64,000 nucleotides of DNA, from contig NZ_JADJTF010000001.1 of assembly GCF_016711335.1 (NCBI RefSeq), positions 1,426,001 to 1,490,000 of the forward strand. The letters run 5' to 3'. The position numbers were made by a program, and so were the translations under genes. Shown here piece after piece: positions 52,212 through 61,519 of this stretch; position 1 is the first letter of the stretch; each line of letters begins with the position of its first letter. The DNA comes from Thiofilum sp. GTDB taxonomy: Bacteria; Pseudomonadota; Gammaproteobacteria; Thiotrichales; Thiotrichaceae. The notes beneath the pieces were generated by a model. The model had not been told where the DNA came from. It did not search any database and saw nothing but the letters and a program-made list of their open reading frames with translations.

Positions 52212-52877
52212 TTAGGGTGCATAATGCACAGTCACGTTTTGTTGTAATACTACTCTTACCGGCATTGTTAGGGTATCCGAAAGATCCGCCAATGCTTGTT
52301 GAAGTACCGCTTTTTTTTCAGCGCCTGTGATCAAAATATGCAAATGCTGTGCCGAGCTTAATAAGCTCCAAGTGAGACTAATACGAGGTTCGAGTACATT
52401 AGGTGCGTGAATAATGCTACTTAAAGCAGAATTATTAGGATCCAATGCAGCAGCTAATTCGGCTGCATTAGGAAACAACGAGGCCGTATGCCCATCTGTG
52501 CCCATCCCTAGTACCACCACTGTTAATGGTTTTAAGGGTGCAAGCGCCTCAGTGCCCGCTAGAGTATCGTTGCTGTAGAGTGGAATAAAAGTAGCTGCGT
52601 TAGCGCGATTTTTTAATAGGCTATTTTTAAGCAAGCGAGCATTAGAGCGCTCATGATTTTCATCCACTAAGCGCTCATCAGTCAGGGTAACTTTGACCTT
52701 ATCCCATGCTAACTCGACCTGATTAAGTTGTTCAAAAAAGGGCGCGGGGGTTGTACCTCCCGGAACGGCTAAACTAGCATGATTTCGTGTCTGAAGCTCA
52801 GTCCTTAATTCCTGAGCCACTGTTTGAGCGAGGGCACTAAATAGCACGCTGCGATCGGCGTATTCAATGAATTTCAT
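52212..52877 (-). CDS. pgl: 6-Phosphogluconolactonase (DevB type)
   Basis: Hydrolyses 6-phosphogluconolactone. 221 residues from MKFIEYADRSVLFSAL (52877), the ATG overlapping the zwf stop (ATGA). Typical motifs: SLAVPGGTTPAPFFEQL, WDKVKVTLTDERLVDENHER and VVLGMGTDGHTASLFPNA. Part of the zwf-pgl-edd block. Confidence 0.96.
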   Translation of the reverse strand: MKFIEYADRSVLFSALAQTVAQELRTELQTRNHASLAVPGGTTPAPFFEQLNQVELAWDKVKVTLTDERLVDENHERSNARLLKNSLLKNRANAATFIPLYSNDTLAGTEALAPLKPLTVVVLGMGTDGHTASLFPNAAELAAALDPNNSALSSIIHAPNVLEPRISLTWSLLSSAQHLHILITGAEKKAVLQQALADLSDTLTMPVRVVLQQNVTVHYAP

Positions 52878-54346
52878 ACCACCATCTCGCGCCAACGACG
52901 CCCATCTCGCGCCATGAGTTCTAAAGAAGCAATCGGGCCTTCACTGCCTGATTCATAGGTATCAGGTTTAGCACCAGTATCTTCCCACGCTCCAATGATT
53001 GGATCGATCCAACGCCAAGCGGCTTCTACTTCGTCCCCGCGCATGAATAGAGTCTGGTCACCCCGTACCACATCCATTAATAAGCGCTCATAAGCATCAG
53101 GCATACGCCAATCAGGACCTAGACCTTCCGCAAAAGTCATATCTAAGGCTGTAGGATGCATACGGAACCCCCCCGGACCGGGGTCTTTAGTCATGATGTG
53201 CAGTTGTAGCCCTTCATCAGGTTGAAGTCTAATAACCAGTTTATTAGGCTGTAAAGGTGCGTGAATATTAGAGAACACACAGTGAGAAGGTTCTTTAAAG
53301 GTCACCACAATCTCAGTCAAGCGACTGCGTAACCGCTTACCTGTGCGCAAATAAAAAGGCACACCTGACCAGCGCCAATTGTCGATTTCTGCCTTAATCG
53401 CCACATAAGTTTCGGTATGGCTATTAGGATTACCTGCTTCCTCTACATAGCTAGGCTCATTACTACGAGCTAAATACTGAGCGCGGACTGTATTACGTAA
53501 GGCATCATGACCTTTGAGGGGGCGCAGAGAACGTAAGACTTTAAGCTTTTCATCGCGCACGGCATCGGCATTGAAAGCATAGGGTGCTTCCATCGCCATT
53601 AAGCAAAGTAACTGAATCAAATGGTTTTGCACCATATCGCGCATTGCACCAGAGGTATCATAATAACCACCGCGTGAGCCTACCCCAATAGTTTCAGCCG
53701 CTGTAATTTGCACATGATCGACAGCATTAGCATTCCAAAGCGGCTCAAATAAAGCATTAGCAAAACGCAATGCCATAAGGTTTTGTACCGTTTCTTTACC
53801 TAAATAATGGTCAATGCGGTAAATACAACGCTCTTCAAAGCTGGTGGTAATTTGGCGATTAAGTTCTTGAGCACTGGCTAGGTCATGACCTAGAGGTTTC
53901 TCAACTACTAAACGATCATTAGCGCCATTTAAGCCCACACTAGCTAAACCTTTGGCAATAGTGCCAAATAATGCAGGACCTACAGAGAGGTAATACATGC
54001 GAATACGCTCAGGATGCTCATTCAATAAATCACGGAGCGGTTGCCAGCCTTCAGGTTTGGTTACGTCGTTATGTAAGTGATCTAAGCGCTTTAAAAAACG
54101 CTCGACTAATTCTGGTTTAAGTTCAGCAGCGGGAATAAATTTATTGAGGGCATCAAGGGCAAATTGGCGAAATTGTTCTTGATTATAATCAAGGCGGGAT
54201 AGCCCAATAATACGGGCTGCATCGGGTATCTGCTTACTAGCATCACGGCGAAAGAGCGCAGGTAACAGTTTGCGTTGTGAAAGATCACCTGTGGCGCCAA
54301 AAATTACCATGTCAAAGGGAGGCACAGGTATAACTTTGCTAGTCAT
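52874..54346 (-). CDS. zwf: Glucose-6-phosphate dehydrogenase
   Basis: Oxidises glucose 6-phosphate, usually with NADP. 490 residues: coenzyme loop FGATGDLSQRKLLPALF, active site RIDHYLGKETVQNLMALRFAN with the catalytic His, and the substrate-binding EKPLGHDLASAQEL. First gene of the Entner-Doudoroff operon; its promoter must lie in 54347-54530. Confidence 0.97.
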   Translation of the reverse strand: MTSKVIPVPPFDMVIFGATGDLSQRKLLPALFRRDASKQIPDAARIIGLSRLDYNQEQFRQFALDALNKFIPAAELKPELVERFLKRLDHLHNDVTKPEGWQPLRDLLNEHPERIRMYYLSVGPALFGTIAKGLASVGLNGANDRLVVEKPLGHDLASAQELNRQITTSFEERCIYRIDHYLGKETVQNLMALRFANALFEPLWNANAVDHVQITAAETIGVGSRGGYYDTSGAMRDMVQNHLIQLLCLMAMEAPYAFNADAVRDEKLKVLRSLRPLKGHDALRNTVRAQYLARSNEPSYVEEAGNPNSHTETYVAIKAEIDNWRWSGVPFYLRTGKRLRSRLTEIVVTFKEPSHCVFSNIHAPLQPNKLVIRLQPDEGLQLHIMTKDPGPGGFRMHPTALDMTFAEGLGPDWRMPDAYERLLMDVVRGDQTLFMRGDEVEAAWRWIDPIIGAWEDTGAKPDTYESGSEGPIASLELMARDGRRWREMVV

Positions 54347-54536
54347 AGAGCGTTAGTATCCTATCTAAGTGGTGGTAAGTGCATCATAGACTGTAATAGT
54401 AAAGATGAGAAATAGAATTTAACGGTGTCGTTGGATGATAGAGTTTTAGTCTATGCAGGCAGAAATAGTACTCAAGAGTATCACTAGGGTGTAGTCTCCT
54501 AAGCGTGGTTAGTCTGGGTTGTCAAATGTAGAAAAG

Positions 54537-54563
54537 GGTGGGATAGAACAGAGCTACCCCACC
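54537..54563 (-). terminator. Terminator of the first porin gene
   Basis: GGTGGG...CCCACC imperfect stem on the minus strand with a short loop, followed by CTTTTCT. It lies about 40 bases past the porin stop at 54605. The rest of 54347-54604 shows no gene. Confidence 0.7.
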
Positions 54564-54604
54564 TCATCACTAAAAACTAATTGTGATGAATGAACGTTGT
54601 CTTA

Positions 54605-55606
54605 TTAGAAGCCGTAGTTAAAACGTACACGAGCTGAGGTATCTTTCGCTGTACCTCCTGCATCGTATTTAGCTTTAGAAGTACTTGCTGCAAAAGTAAC
54701 AGTAGCATCTTTGCTACCCATTAAAGGTACTGAGTAAGCAGCATAGAAAGTATCTTGCTTGCCTTTACCCGTCGTATTCAAAGCCGTAGTATAGTTTTTA
54801 TCGTGAATGTAGCCTGCACCAAAGCGTCCACGAGTAGCATTCAAACCTATAGAGGATATTTTATCAGCACCTGTAGCATTGCTTTTACCACTAGCGGCGT
54901 TGATATTGGCGTCAAATGCACCTATCTTAGTACCTGCTGTAATACCAAAGCCCTTAGTAGTAGTATTAGCACCATTCGCTTTAGTTTTTACTTGGACGAG
55001 GTCATAGCCTACTGCAAAACGGAAACGACCCGCATCAAATTTAACAGCTGGACGAGTATGTGTGGTTTTGGTGGTAGCATTTTCACCAAAGCCCATACGG
55101 GTTTCGGTTTGGAATTTGCCCATAGTAGAGTGGAAAGCACCATGTACAATCCCATCTGGTCCACGACCACGAGCATTATTTGCTTTGTAACCAAAAACAT
55201 TACTGTCGATCTCTGCGGCTGCATTAGCTACAGTGTCTTTACCAAGCGGGAATAAATCAAAGCCTTCAAAACGACCTAACTGTAAATCCCATGCCTTTTT
55301 ACCAAATTTGATGTACATATCATCTGAACCTGGGCTTTTGCCATCAGTGTAGCTGAACAAGGGCTGAGCCACTGCTTCAACGAAAGCACCATTTTCATGA
55401 TCAATACGGGCTTTGGCATTTAACTTAACACGCCCAGTTTCGCTAAAGTTTTTTGTTGTAACGTTAGCACTGCTAGTTTGTTTTCGATGAGTAATATCGT
55501 ATTCAGCATCACCACCAATGCTAAAAGATTTTTCAGCAGCTGTTGCGCCCATACTCATAACAGTTGCAATGATAGCTACTAAGCTCACTTTCCAGTTCGT
55601 TTTCAT
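54605..55606 (-). CDS. Outer-membrane porin, paralogue A
   Basis: Beta-barrel porin. Start at MKTNWKVSLVAIIATVMSMG (55606) with signal peptide ending GATAA. Alternating beta-strand pattern throughout and a C-terminal RVRFNYGF ending in Phe, the signal for outer-membrane assembly. Sequence pattern is very close to the second porin at 56814 (for example TVTFAASTSKAKYDAGGT and IHDKNYTTALNTTGK). Genomic setting between sugar kinase and zwf suggests a sugar-permeable channel. Specificity cannot be read from sequence. Confidence 0.88.
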   Translation of the reverse strand: MKTNWKVSLVAIIATVMSMGATAAEKSFSIGGDAEYDITHRKQTSSANVTTKNFSETGRVKLNAKARIDHENGAFVEAVAQPLFSYTDGKSPGSDDMYIKFGKKAWDLQLGRFEGFDLFPLGKDTVANAAAEIDSNVFGYKANNARGRGPDGIVHGAFHSTMGKFQTETRMGFGENATTKTTHTRPAVKFDAGRFRFAVGYDLVQVKTKANGANTTTKGFGITAGTKIGAFDANINAASGKSNATGADKISSIGLNATRGRFGAGYIHDKNYTTALNTTGKGKQDTFYAAYSVPLMGSKDATVTFAASTSKAKYDAGGTAKDTSARVRFNYGF

Positions 55607-55812
55607 GGGATACACCCTCGTGTTGTTTCAATCCATACCCATCAGGGCAAATTAGGGGGGAAGTTATTCTTCTCCCAAATTCATGTACCCCTCTGAACAG
55701 AGGGATGCAATTAATACACAAACAATAAAGTCTAATAAAAACAAAATACTATATTAGTAACTTAACAGAAATATAAATGAAATAAAAGCGCTTTGAAAGA
55801 ATAAAACCCTCA

Positions 55813-56751
55813 TCATAATGCTATGATTTCTTTTAAACGAGGTAAATCCGCACCGCGCCGCGTGCAAGTAATTGCAGCCGCTTTAGCAGCAAATTGGCAA
55901 ATATCTTCTAAGTCTTGTCGAGCTAAACGAGCTAAAGACCCAGATGTTAAGGCTTGTATGTTTTGTAGACTATATAAAGTGGCTGCTTGGAAAGTATCTC
56001 CCGCTCCTACTGTGTCCACTACCGTTATGTTAGGGGTAGCTACTTCGACAAAATGCTCTTTATTAAAAGCCCATACGCCTTTAGATCCACGAGTAACTAA
56101 AACTAAATCAACACCCCTTGCTAACCATTCTTGGGCTTTTTGCTTAGGATCAGCGTCGGGATAAAGTAAATTTAAATCTTCGTCACTAATTTTGAGTAAA
56201 TTAGCACAGGCAGAAAATTGCATAAAACGATTACGCCAGATGTCCATATTCGGCTCTACGGTAGGGCGAATATTGGGATCATAACTGATGAGACATTTTC
56301 CCATAGCGCTTTGAGCAAGGGATAAAAAAGAGTCAGCAGTAGGCTCCGTCACAGTGGTATAAGAACCAAAATGTAAAGCAGTCACTGAAGCTAAATTGAT
56401 TTGTGTGTCTCGTGTAGTGAGCACTCGATCTGCTGCACCATTGCCATAGAAAGCGTAGTGAGGTACACCATCTGCACCGTGCTCAATAAAACCTAAGGTG
56501 GTGGGAGCAGATTTGGGAATAAGGTACTGAGTATTGACCTGTTCCTGCTCTAATACACTCTTTAAACGTTGCCCTAAAAAGTCATTGGATAAACCTGTTA
56601 GTAAAGCAACGGGCGTATTTAAGCGAGCTAATCCAATAGCTACATTAAAAGGCGAACCACCTGCCACAGCTAGTAGAGGAAAAGTAGTGAGCGTTTCTGA
56701 GTGATGCTCTTTGAATACATCAAATAAAGCTTCGCCACATATAACGATCAT
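55813..56751 (-). CDS. PfkB-family fructokinase
   Basis: Sugar kinase of the ribokinase/PfkB family, 312 residues: MIVICGEALFDVFKE, the substrate loop VAGGSPFNVAIGLARL, and the ATP/catalytic signature VVDTVGAGDTFQAATLYS. Similar to bacterial fructokinases, and the neighbouring fructose-type ABC importer and Pgi support fructose as substrate giving fructose 6-phosphate. It lies 62 bases after the second porin gene; the AAACTATAGTTT palindrome in that gap is too short to be a convincing terminator, so the two may be cotranscribed. Confidence 0.88.
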   Translation of the reverse strand: MIVICGEALFDVFKEHHSETLTTFPLLAVAGGSPFNVAIGLARLNTPVALLTGLSNDFLGQRLKSVLEQEQVNTQYLIPKSAPTTLGFIEHGADGVPHYAFYGNGAADRVLTTRDTQINLASVTALHFGSYTTVTEPTADSFLSLAQSAMGKCLISYDPNIRPTVEPNMDIWRNRFMQFSACANLLKISDEDLNLLYPDADPKQKAQEWLARGVDLVLVTRGSKGVWAFNKEHFVEVATPNITVVDTVGAGDTFQAATLYSLQNIQALTSGSLARLARQDLEDICQFAAKAAAITCTRRGADLPRLKEIIAL

Positions 56752-56813
56752 ATTACTTGCCCTCTTTGTCTAGCTGTGGTGGTTTGTTCTTAAACTATAG
56801 TTTCTAACTGAAA

Positions 56814-57872
56814 TTAGAAGTTATAGTTGAAACGAGCACGGAACTGGTTATTTTTCGCTGTATCGCCACCGTTATACTTTGCTTTAGAGGTATTAGCTGC
56901 AAAAGTAACCGTTGCATCCTTACTACCCATTAAAGGTACAGTATAAGCAGCATATAGAGTATCTTGCTTACCTACGTTAGTAGTTTTGTCATGGATATAA
57001 CCTGCACCAAAACGACCACGTGAACCATTAACACCATAAGAGCTCATCTTTTTATCAGAGTCAGTAGTCGTTTTGTTTTTACCTTGAGCAACATTAAAGT
57101 TAGCGCTTACAGTACCAATAGTAGTACCTGCTGTAATACCAAAACCTTCCCATTTTTGACTATAGGTACTACCAGTCTTAGTTGCTAAAGCATCATAGCC
57201 AGCAGCAATGCGGAAACGACCAGCATCAAATTTAACAACAGGGCGGACACCTGTAGTTTTCGTTCCATTAGCATCTTTGTAACCAGCACCTAATTCTACT
57301 TGGGTTTTACCAATGTTAAAATGTGCAGCTCCTTGGACGACATCATCGCTATTGCGACCACGCATTTTGTTAGCTTGATAACCTAATAAAGTATGACCAG
57401 TATGACCTGTGCCAGTAACTTCGTTAGCACGTTGTAATGCGACATCAGTATCACGACCAGCTTGCTTGCCATAAGGGAACAGATCAATAGCTTCGAAGCG
57501 ACCTAATTTAATATCCCATGTTTTTCTACCAAACATAAGATATTGATCACCTGAAGCCCCAGATTGCTTACCATCAGTGAAATAGAAACGTGGCGCTGCA
57601 ACAGCTTCTACAAATGTGCCATGATCATTATCAATGCGAGCTTTAGCTGTTAGTTGAACACGACCACCTTCAAGCGTGTTTTTCACCGAACCATCAGCAG
57701 TTACACGTGTACCAACTGTGTCACCGTTAGTAAAAGTGGTTTTGCCAGTAGTAATATCATACTCTGCCCAACCACCAACATTAAAAGTCTTCTCAGCAGC
57801 AGTTGCGCCAAAGCTTACTAAGAATGCAGTTAAACCAGCTACAACGCTCATTCTCAAACTAGTTTTCATCAT
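56814..57872 (-). CDS. Outer-membrane porin, paralogue B
   Basis: 352-residue porin with signal peptide MMKTSLRMSVVAGLTAFLVS ending GATAA, mature start EKTFNVGGWAEYDITTG, and C-terminal FRARFNYNF with the terminal Phe. Nearly collinear with paralogue A (GGRVQLTAKARIDNDHGTFV against GRVKLNAKARIDHENGAFV) but with an extra loop near residues 130-150 (VALQRANEVTGTGHTGHTLL). AAAGG precedes the ATG. It is probably the outer-membrane entry for the ABC importer substrate. Confidence 0.88.
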   Translation of the reverse strand: MMKTSLRMSVVAGLTAFLVSFGATAAEKTFNVGGWAEYDITTGKTTFTNGDTVGTRVTADGSVKNTLEGGRVQLTAKARIDNDHGTFVEAVAAPRFYFTDGKQSGASGDQYLMFGRKTWDIKLGRFEAIDLFPYGKQAGRDTDVALQRANEVTGTGHTGHTLLGYQANKMRGRNSDDVVQGAAHFNIGKTQVELGAGYKDANGTKTTGVRPVVKFDAGRFRIAAGYDALATKTGSTYSQKWEGFGITAGTTIGTVSANFNVAQGKNKTTTDSDKKMSSYGVNGSRGRFGAGYIHDKTTNVGKQDTLYAAYTVPLMGSKDATVTFAANTSKAKYNGGDTAKNNQFRARFNYNF

Positions 57873-58280
57873 ATGTACCTTTCGTTATTAACACTGTTGT
57901 ATCTTACTAAGGAGACACAACGTATAGAAATTCAGCTTTATGAGTCTACTAAAACCTAAACCTATACACCCTAATGATATGTCAAGATTTTAATTTCATC
58001 TCGTGCTACCGGAATTTAATTCCTAACTGTATTTATACCACTTTATAGCACATAAGCAACAGTCTATTGTATTTAAGCAACAAAAGCATCATTTATGATG
58101 AAATTCCGACTAAATGTCTTTTTTAAGCACCCCCTTTACTCCATCAAAAGTATGATGGAAGCAAAAAGGATGCTGTTGGTGGTTTCGAGAGAGTGTAAGC
58201 ACAGGTGAAAGTGCTGCTTAAACTGATTTCGCTGATCCATTAGTGGCACGATTGACTACAGCCCATAATCCTCTATAAAT
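57873..58280. other. Regulatory/intergenic region upstream of porin B
   Basis: 408 bases between frcA (ending at 58281) and the porin B start. No gene seen. Contains a 13-base palindrome GGAATTTAATTCC (58011-58023) and a small CCATCA/TGATGG hairpin (58141-58158), both of unclear value. Promoter for the porin-fructokinase unit is expected here. Confidence 0.5.
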
Positions 58281-59081
58281 TTAGGCTACATAAGCGCCCG
58301 CTGGGTGATCATTAGGGTCTAAAGCGCCGGTCATAATCGCCACACCCTCAGCCATGGTATGCGTTTTAGGGCTAATAATGGCGATACGTTTACCTAAGCG
58401 ATGCACATGTATCCTATCTGCCACTTCCCAGACGTGTGGCATATTGTGGCTAATTAGCACAATAGGCATACCCCGCGAACGCACATCCTTGATGAGTTCC
58501 AATACGCGGCGTGACTCCTTAACGCCCAAGGCCGCCGTTGGCTCATCCATAATAATCACCCGACTACCAAAAGCAGCGGCACGCGCCACCGCTACCCCTT
58601 GACGTTGCCCGCCAGACAAGGTTTCTACGGGTTGGTTTAAGGTTTGGATCGTTAATAGGCCTAGCTCTGATAGTTTAGCGCGAGCATCTTCTTGCATCGA
58701 TTTACGATCTAGCATACGTAAATACTTACCCAAAAAGCCGGGCTTACGCCGTTCACGTCCCAGAAACATATTATCAACAATATCAAGCGAAGGAGACACA
58801 GCTAGGTTTTGGTAAACGGTTTCAATCCCTGCGAGTCGAGCTTCCATAGGATTGTTAAATCGTTGTAACTGACCATCCAAATAGATCTCACCTGCATCGG
58901 GGGTAATAGCCCCTGAAAGCGCTTTGATTAATGAGGATTTGCCAGCACCATTATCGCCAATGACCGCTAGTACTTCAGCAGGGTATAACTCAAAATCTGA
59001 ATGATCTAATGCAGTGACCCGACCATACCGCTTCACTAAACCGGATGCTTTCAAAATAGGAGTACGAGTTGCTTGAGTCAT
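58281..59081 (-). CDS. frcA: Sugar ABC transporter ATPase (FrcA-like)
   Basis: ATPase of a ribose/fructose-class importer. Start at MTQATRTPILKASGLVKRYG (59081), just after the permease stop; the longer frame runs back into the permease gene. One nucleotide-binding domain only, as in FrcA, instead of the fused pair of RbsA/MglA: Walker A GDNGAGKSS, signature LSGGQRQGVA, Walker B VIIMDEPTAAL, H-loop VLISHNMPHV. 266 residues. Confidence 0.9.
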   Translation of the reverse strand: MTQATRTPILKASGLVKRYGRVTALDHSDFELYPAEVLAVIGDNGAGKSSLIKALSGAITPDAGEIYLDGQLQRFNNPMEARLAGIETVYQNLAVSPSLDIVDNMFLGRERRKPGFLGKYLRMLDRKSMQEDARAKLSELGLLTIQTLNQPVETLSGGQRQGVAVARAAAFGSRVIIMDEPTAALGVKESRRVLELIKDVRSRGMPIVLISHNMPHVWEVADRIHVHRLGKRIAIISPKTHTMAEGVAIMTGALDPNDHPAGAYVA

Positions 59082-59083
59082 GA

Positions 59084-60163
59084 TTAAGCTCTCCGAATCC
59101 ATTGATCTAAGGCTACGGCCACAATAATAAGTACACCAATCGCAAACTCTTGCCACAGGACATCAACCCCTGCTAGTGCAAGACCATTACGAAATACCCC
59201 TACCACGAGTGCACCCACTAAAGTACCAAATATGGCTCCCCGTCCACCAAATAGACTGGTTCCTCCAATCACTACCGCCGTAATACTATCGAGGTTGGCA
59301 TTCACGCCTGCTTGCGGACTCACCGAGCCAATCCGTCCAATTAACGCCCAAGCTGCTACCGCTGCAATCACACCGGCTACAATATAAACCGACAGTAATA
59401 CATATTTAGTTTGAATACCTGCCAGTTGAGCAGCTTGTGGATCGTCGCCTGTGGCATAGACATGTTTACCCCAAGCGGTGTAGTTCAGGGCATACCATAG
59501 TACGGCGAATAGCAAAATGAGCATAATAGAGCCAACGGTAATACGAGCGCCCCATAAGTCAAATGTAATCCCCGTCCATTGTAAGAGTGAGGCATTGGCA
59601 CTAATGTCTTGTGAGCGGATGGTTTGGCTTTCGGAGTACCATAAGGTCAATGCAAAAAAGATGCTCCAAGTCCCCAGTGTCACAATAAAAGGCGGTAAAC
59701 GAAAACGAGTAATGAGTAGCCCATTAATACCGCCACAAATAGCGCCCGTAATTAACCCAATCATCAAAGCAAAGCCAGAAGGTACACCATACTCGATAGC
59801 AAAGCGCCCCATGACTACAGAAGATAACACCATAATGGCGCCAATAGAGAGGTCAATACCCGCAGTCAGGATGACTAAAGTCTGTGCTGCCCCCAACATC
59901 CCGACAATCACAACTTGTTGCAGAATGAGGGAGAGATTAAAAGGCGATAAAAAGCGTTCCCCTACTATCAAATAGAAGATAGCAATAGCCAATAATAATA
60001 CGGCAGCAGGTGCAGCAGTGGGGTAGTTGTGCATAAAACGCTGTAGACGCTCTAAGAGTGTCAAACGCTCAGGTTCAAAAGAAGCCACAGTACCTCGCGC
60101 AGCAGCGGCAGCAGCAACTTTTTCAAATTCAGCAGTAGGTGATCCACTAGACTCGGTGGACAT
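59084..60163 (-). CDS. frcC: Sugar ABC transporter permease (FrcC-like)
   Basis: Inner-membrane permease of the RbsC/FrcC class, 359 residues with about ten hydrophobic segments. Recognisable motifs: TAGIDLSIGAIMVLSSV (the conserved GGIDLSVG-type region), GAICGGINGLLITRFRLPPFIVTLGT and VVIGGTSLFGGRGAIFGTL. The N-terminal 35 residues are a charged, Ala-rich cytoplasmic leader. Lies between frcB and frcA in one operon. Confidence 0.92.
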   Translation of the reverse strand: MSTESSGSPTAEFEKVAAAAAARGTVASFEPERLTLLERLQRFMHNYPTAAPAAVLLLAIAIFYLIVGERFLSPFNLSLILQQVVIVGMLGAAQTLVILTAGIDLSIGAIMVLSSVVMGRFAIEYGVPSGFALMIGLITGAICGGINGLLITRFRLPPFIVTLGTWSIFFALTLWYSESQTIRSQDISANASLLQWTGITFDLWGARITVGSIMLILLFAVLWYALNYTAWGKHVYATGDDPQAAQLAGIQTKYVLLSVYIVAGVIAAVAAWALIGRIGSVSPQAGVNANLDSITAVVIGGTSLFGGRGAIFGTLVGALVVGVFRNGLALAGVDVLWQEFAIGVLIIVAVALDQWIRRA

Positions 60164-60254
60164 AGGCTTCCTCCTTGTGCGGGTAAGAACTAGAAGAGGG
60201 GAGGGGACACAAGCCCTTTAGCGATGCGCTTGTGTCCTAATGAAATTTAGCGGC

Positions 60255-61274
60255 TTAGCCCCAGCACTTTTTCGTGCCTTCTTCGGCATTGATGGAGTTA
60301 ATACCGTCAGCAGGCTTATCGGTAATCAATTCCACACCAGTATCGAAGAAGTCTAGACCTTCAGTCGTAGTAGGTTTAGTACCATCTTTAGCAAAAGCAG
60401 CAATCGCCTCGACACCTTTAGACGCCATTAACAAGGGGAACTGCATAGAGGTCGCACCAATGACACCGGCTTTAACGTTAGCAACCCCTGGACAACCACC
60501 GTCTACCGAGACGATTAATACCTCTTTTTCTTTACCCAGTGCTTTTAAGCCTTCATAAGCACCCGCAGCAGCAGGTTCATTAATGGTATAGATCACATTA
60601 ATGCTAGGGTCTTTTTGCATTAAGTTCTCAATCGCACGACGTCCACCTTCTTCGGAGCCTTCAGTAATATCATTGCCTACAATGCGCTTATCGTCTTCGT
60701 CGCCCATTTTTTTCGGGTCTTTCAGATCAACACCAAAACCTTTTAAGAACCCTTGGTTACGCGCTACATCCACACTAATCTGACTAGCATTCAGGTCAAG
60801 TAAGGCAATTTTAGCATCGGCGGCTTTATCACCTAATGATTTGGCAGCCCACTGACCGATTAGCTCACCGGCTTTGAAGTTATCGGTAGCAAAAGTAATG
60901 TCAGCAGCATTGGCGGGTTCTAACGGAGTATCTAGAGCAATAACTAATAAGCCCGCAGCGCGTGCTTTTTCAATGGCTGGAACAATAGCTTTAGAGTCAT
61001 TAGGCGTAATCAGAATCCCTTTAGCGCCTGCTGCAATGAGGTTTTCTACGGCTTGTACTTGACTGTCATTGTCGCCGTCTTTTTTACCGGCAAAGCTACG
61101 TAATTCAATACCTAGTTCTTTAGCTTTAGCTTCAGCACCTTCTTTCATTTTAACGAAGAACGGGTTGGTGTTGGTTTTAGTGATTAAACCAACAATAGTG
61201 CCTTCTGCTTGGGAGGCTAGAGGGAACATAAAGCAAGAGGCTAAAGCTAAGGCAAGAGTCGTTTTCTTAAACAT
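60255..61274 (-). CDS. frcB: Sugar ABC transporter substrate-binding protein (FrcB-like)
   Basis: Periplasmic binding protein of the D-xylose/ribose/fructose class. Signal peptide MFKKTTLALALASCFMFPLASQA. Mature: VGLITKTNTNPFFVKMKEGA, LITPNDSKAIVPAIEKARAAG, VIALDTPLEP, INVIYTINEPAAAGAYEGLK and VDGGCPGVANVKAGVIGAT, closely following FrcB of rhizobia. 339 residues. First gene of the operon; GGAGGAG upstream; promoter and operator seen at 61366-61419. Fructose specificity is inferred from family and context. Confidence 0.92.
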   Translation of the reverse strand: MFKKTTLALALASCFMFPLASQAEGTIVGLITKTNTNPFFVKMKEGAEAKAKELGIELRSFAGKKDGDNDSQVQAVENLIAAGAKGILITPNDSKAIVPAIEKARAAGLLVIALDTPLEPANAADITFATDNFKAGELIGQWAAKSLGDKAADAKIALLDLNASQISVDVARNQGFLKGFGVDLKDPKKMGDEDDKRIVGNDITEGSEEGGRRAIENLMQKDPSINVIYTINEPAAAGAYEGLKALGKEKEVLIVSVDGGCPGVANVKAGVIGATSMQFPLLMASKGVEAIAAFAKDGTKPTTTEGLDFFDTGVELITDKPADGINSINAEEGTKKCWG

Positions 61275-61365
61275 CTTAAATCTCCTCCAGAGATGTTTCT
61301 AAATTAAGGATTAGCGGTAGGTACAGGAGCTGAGTTACCAAGCTAGCTCATCTGTATTGCAAATA

Positions 61366-61394
61366 AGATTAATCAGCCTCTGGGTGCTTGTCAA
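61366..61394 (-). promoter_or_regulatory. Sigma-70 promoter of the frcB-frcC-frcA operon
   Basis: On the minus strand, TTGACA (61394-61389), exactly 17 bases, then TAATCT (61371-61366). The palindrome at 61395-61419 abuts the -35 box. Confidence 0.8.
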
Positions 61395-61419
61395 TAACTA
61401 AATCAAATTGATTTAGTTA
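61395..61419. promoter_or_regulatory. 25-bp perfect palindrome, probable ROK repressor operator
   Basis: Arms TAACTAAATCAA and TTGATTTAGTTA around a single central A. It lies between the divergent frcB promoter and the ROK regulator gene, directly against the -35 box of frcB, which is a repressor's position. AT-rich palindromes of this kind are bound by NagC/Mlc-type ROK proteins. Confidence 0.75.
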
Positions 61420-61519
61420 AATAAGGAGTCTATTATTTACTAGCGTTTTAGTAGGATGAGAAATAAAACCCTAAGGCTAGATGCTCAATGCATTAGGTAG
61501 GATGGGTATGAGGAGGAGT

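Noticed and set aside
54755..55255. 166-codon plus-strand frame opposite porin A
   Set aside because: Antisense shadow of a porin with alternating strands; no ribosome binding site and a Ser/Thr/Ile-rich composition typical of such shadows.
55784..55793. AAAGCGCTTT palindrome upstream of porin A, resembling a LacI-family operator core
   Set aside because: Only ten bases and no LacI-type regulator in the window; noted but not supported as a site.
58011..58023. 13-base palindrome GGAATTTAATTCC upstream of porin B
   Set aside because: Short, AT-rich symmetry expected by chance in such sequence; no second copy recognised and no link to promoter boxes.
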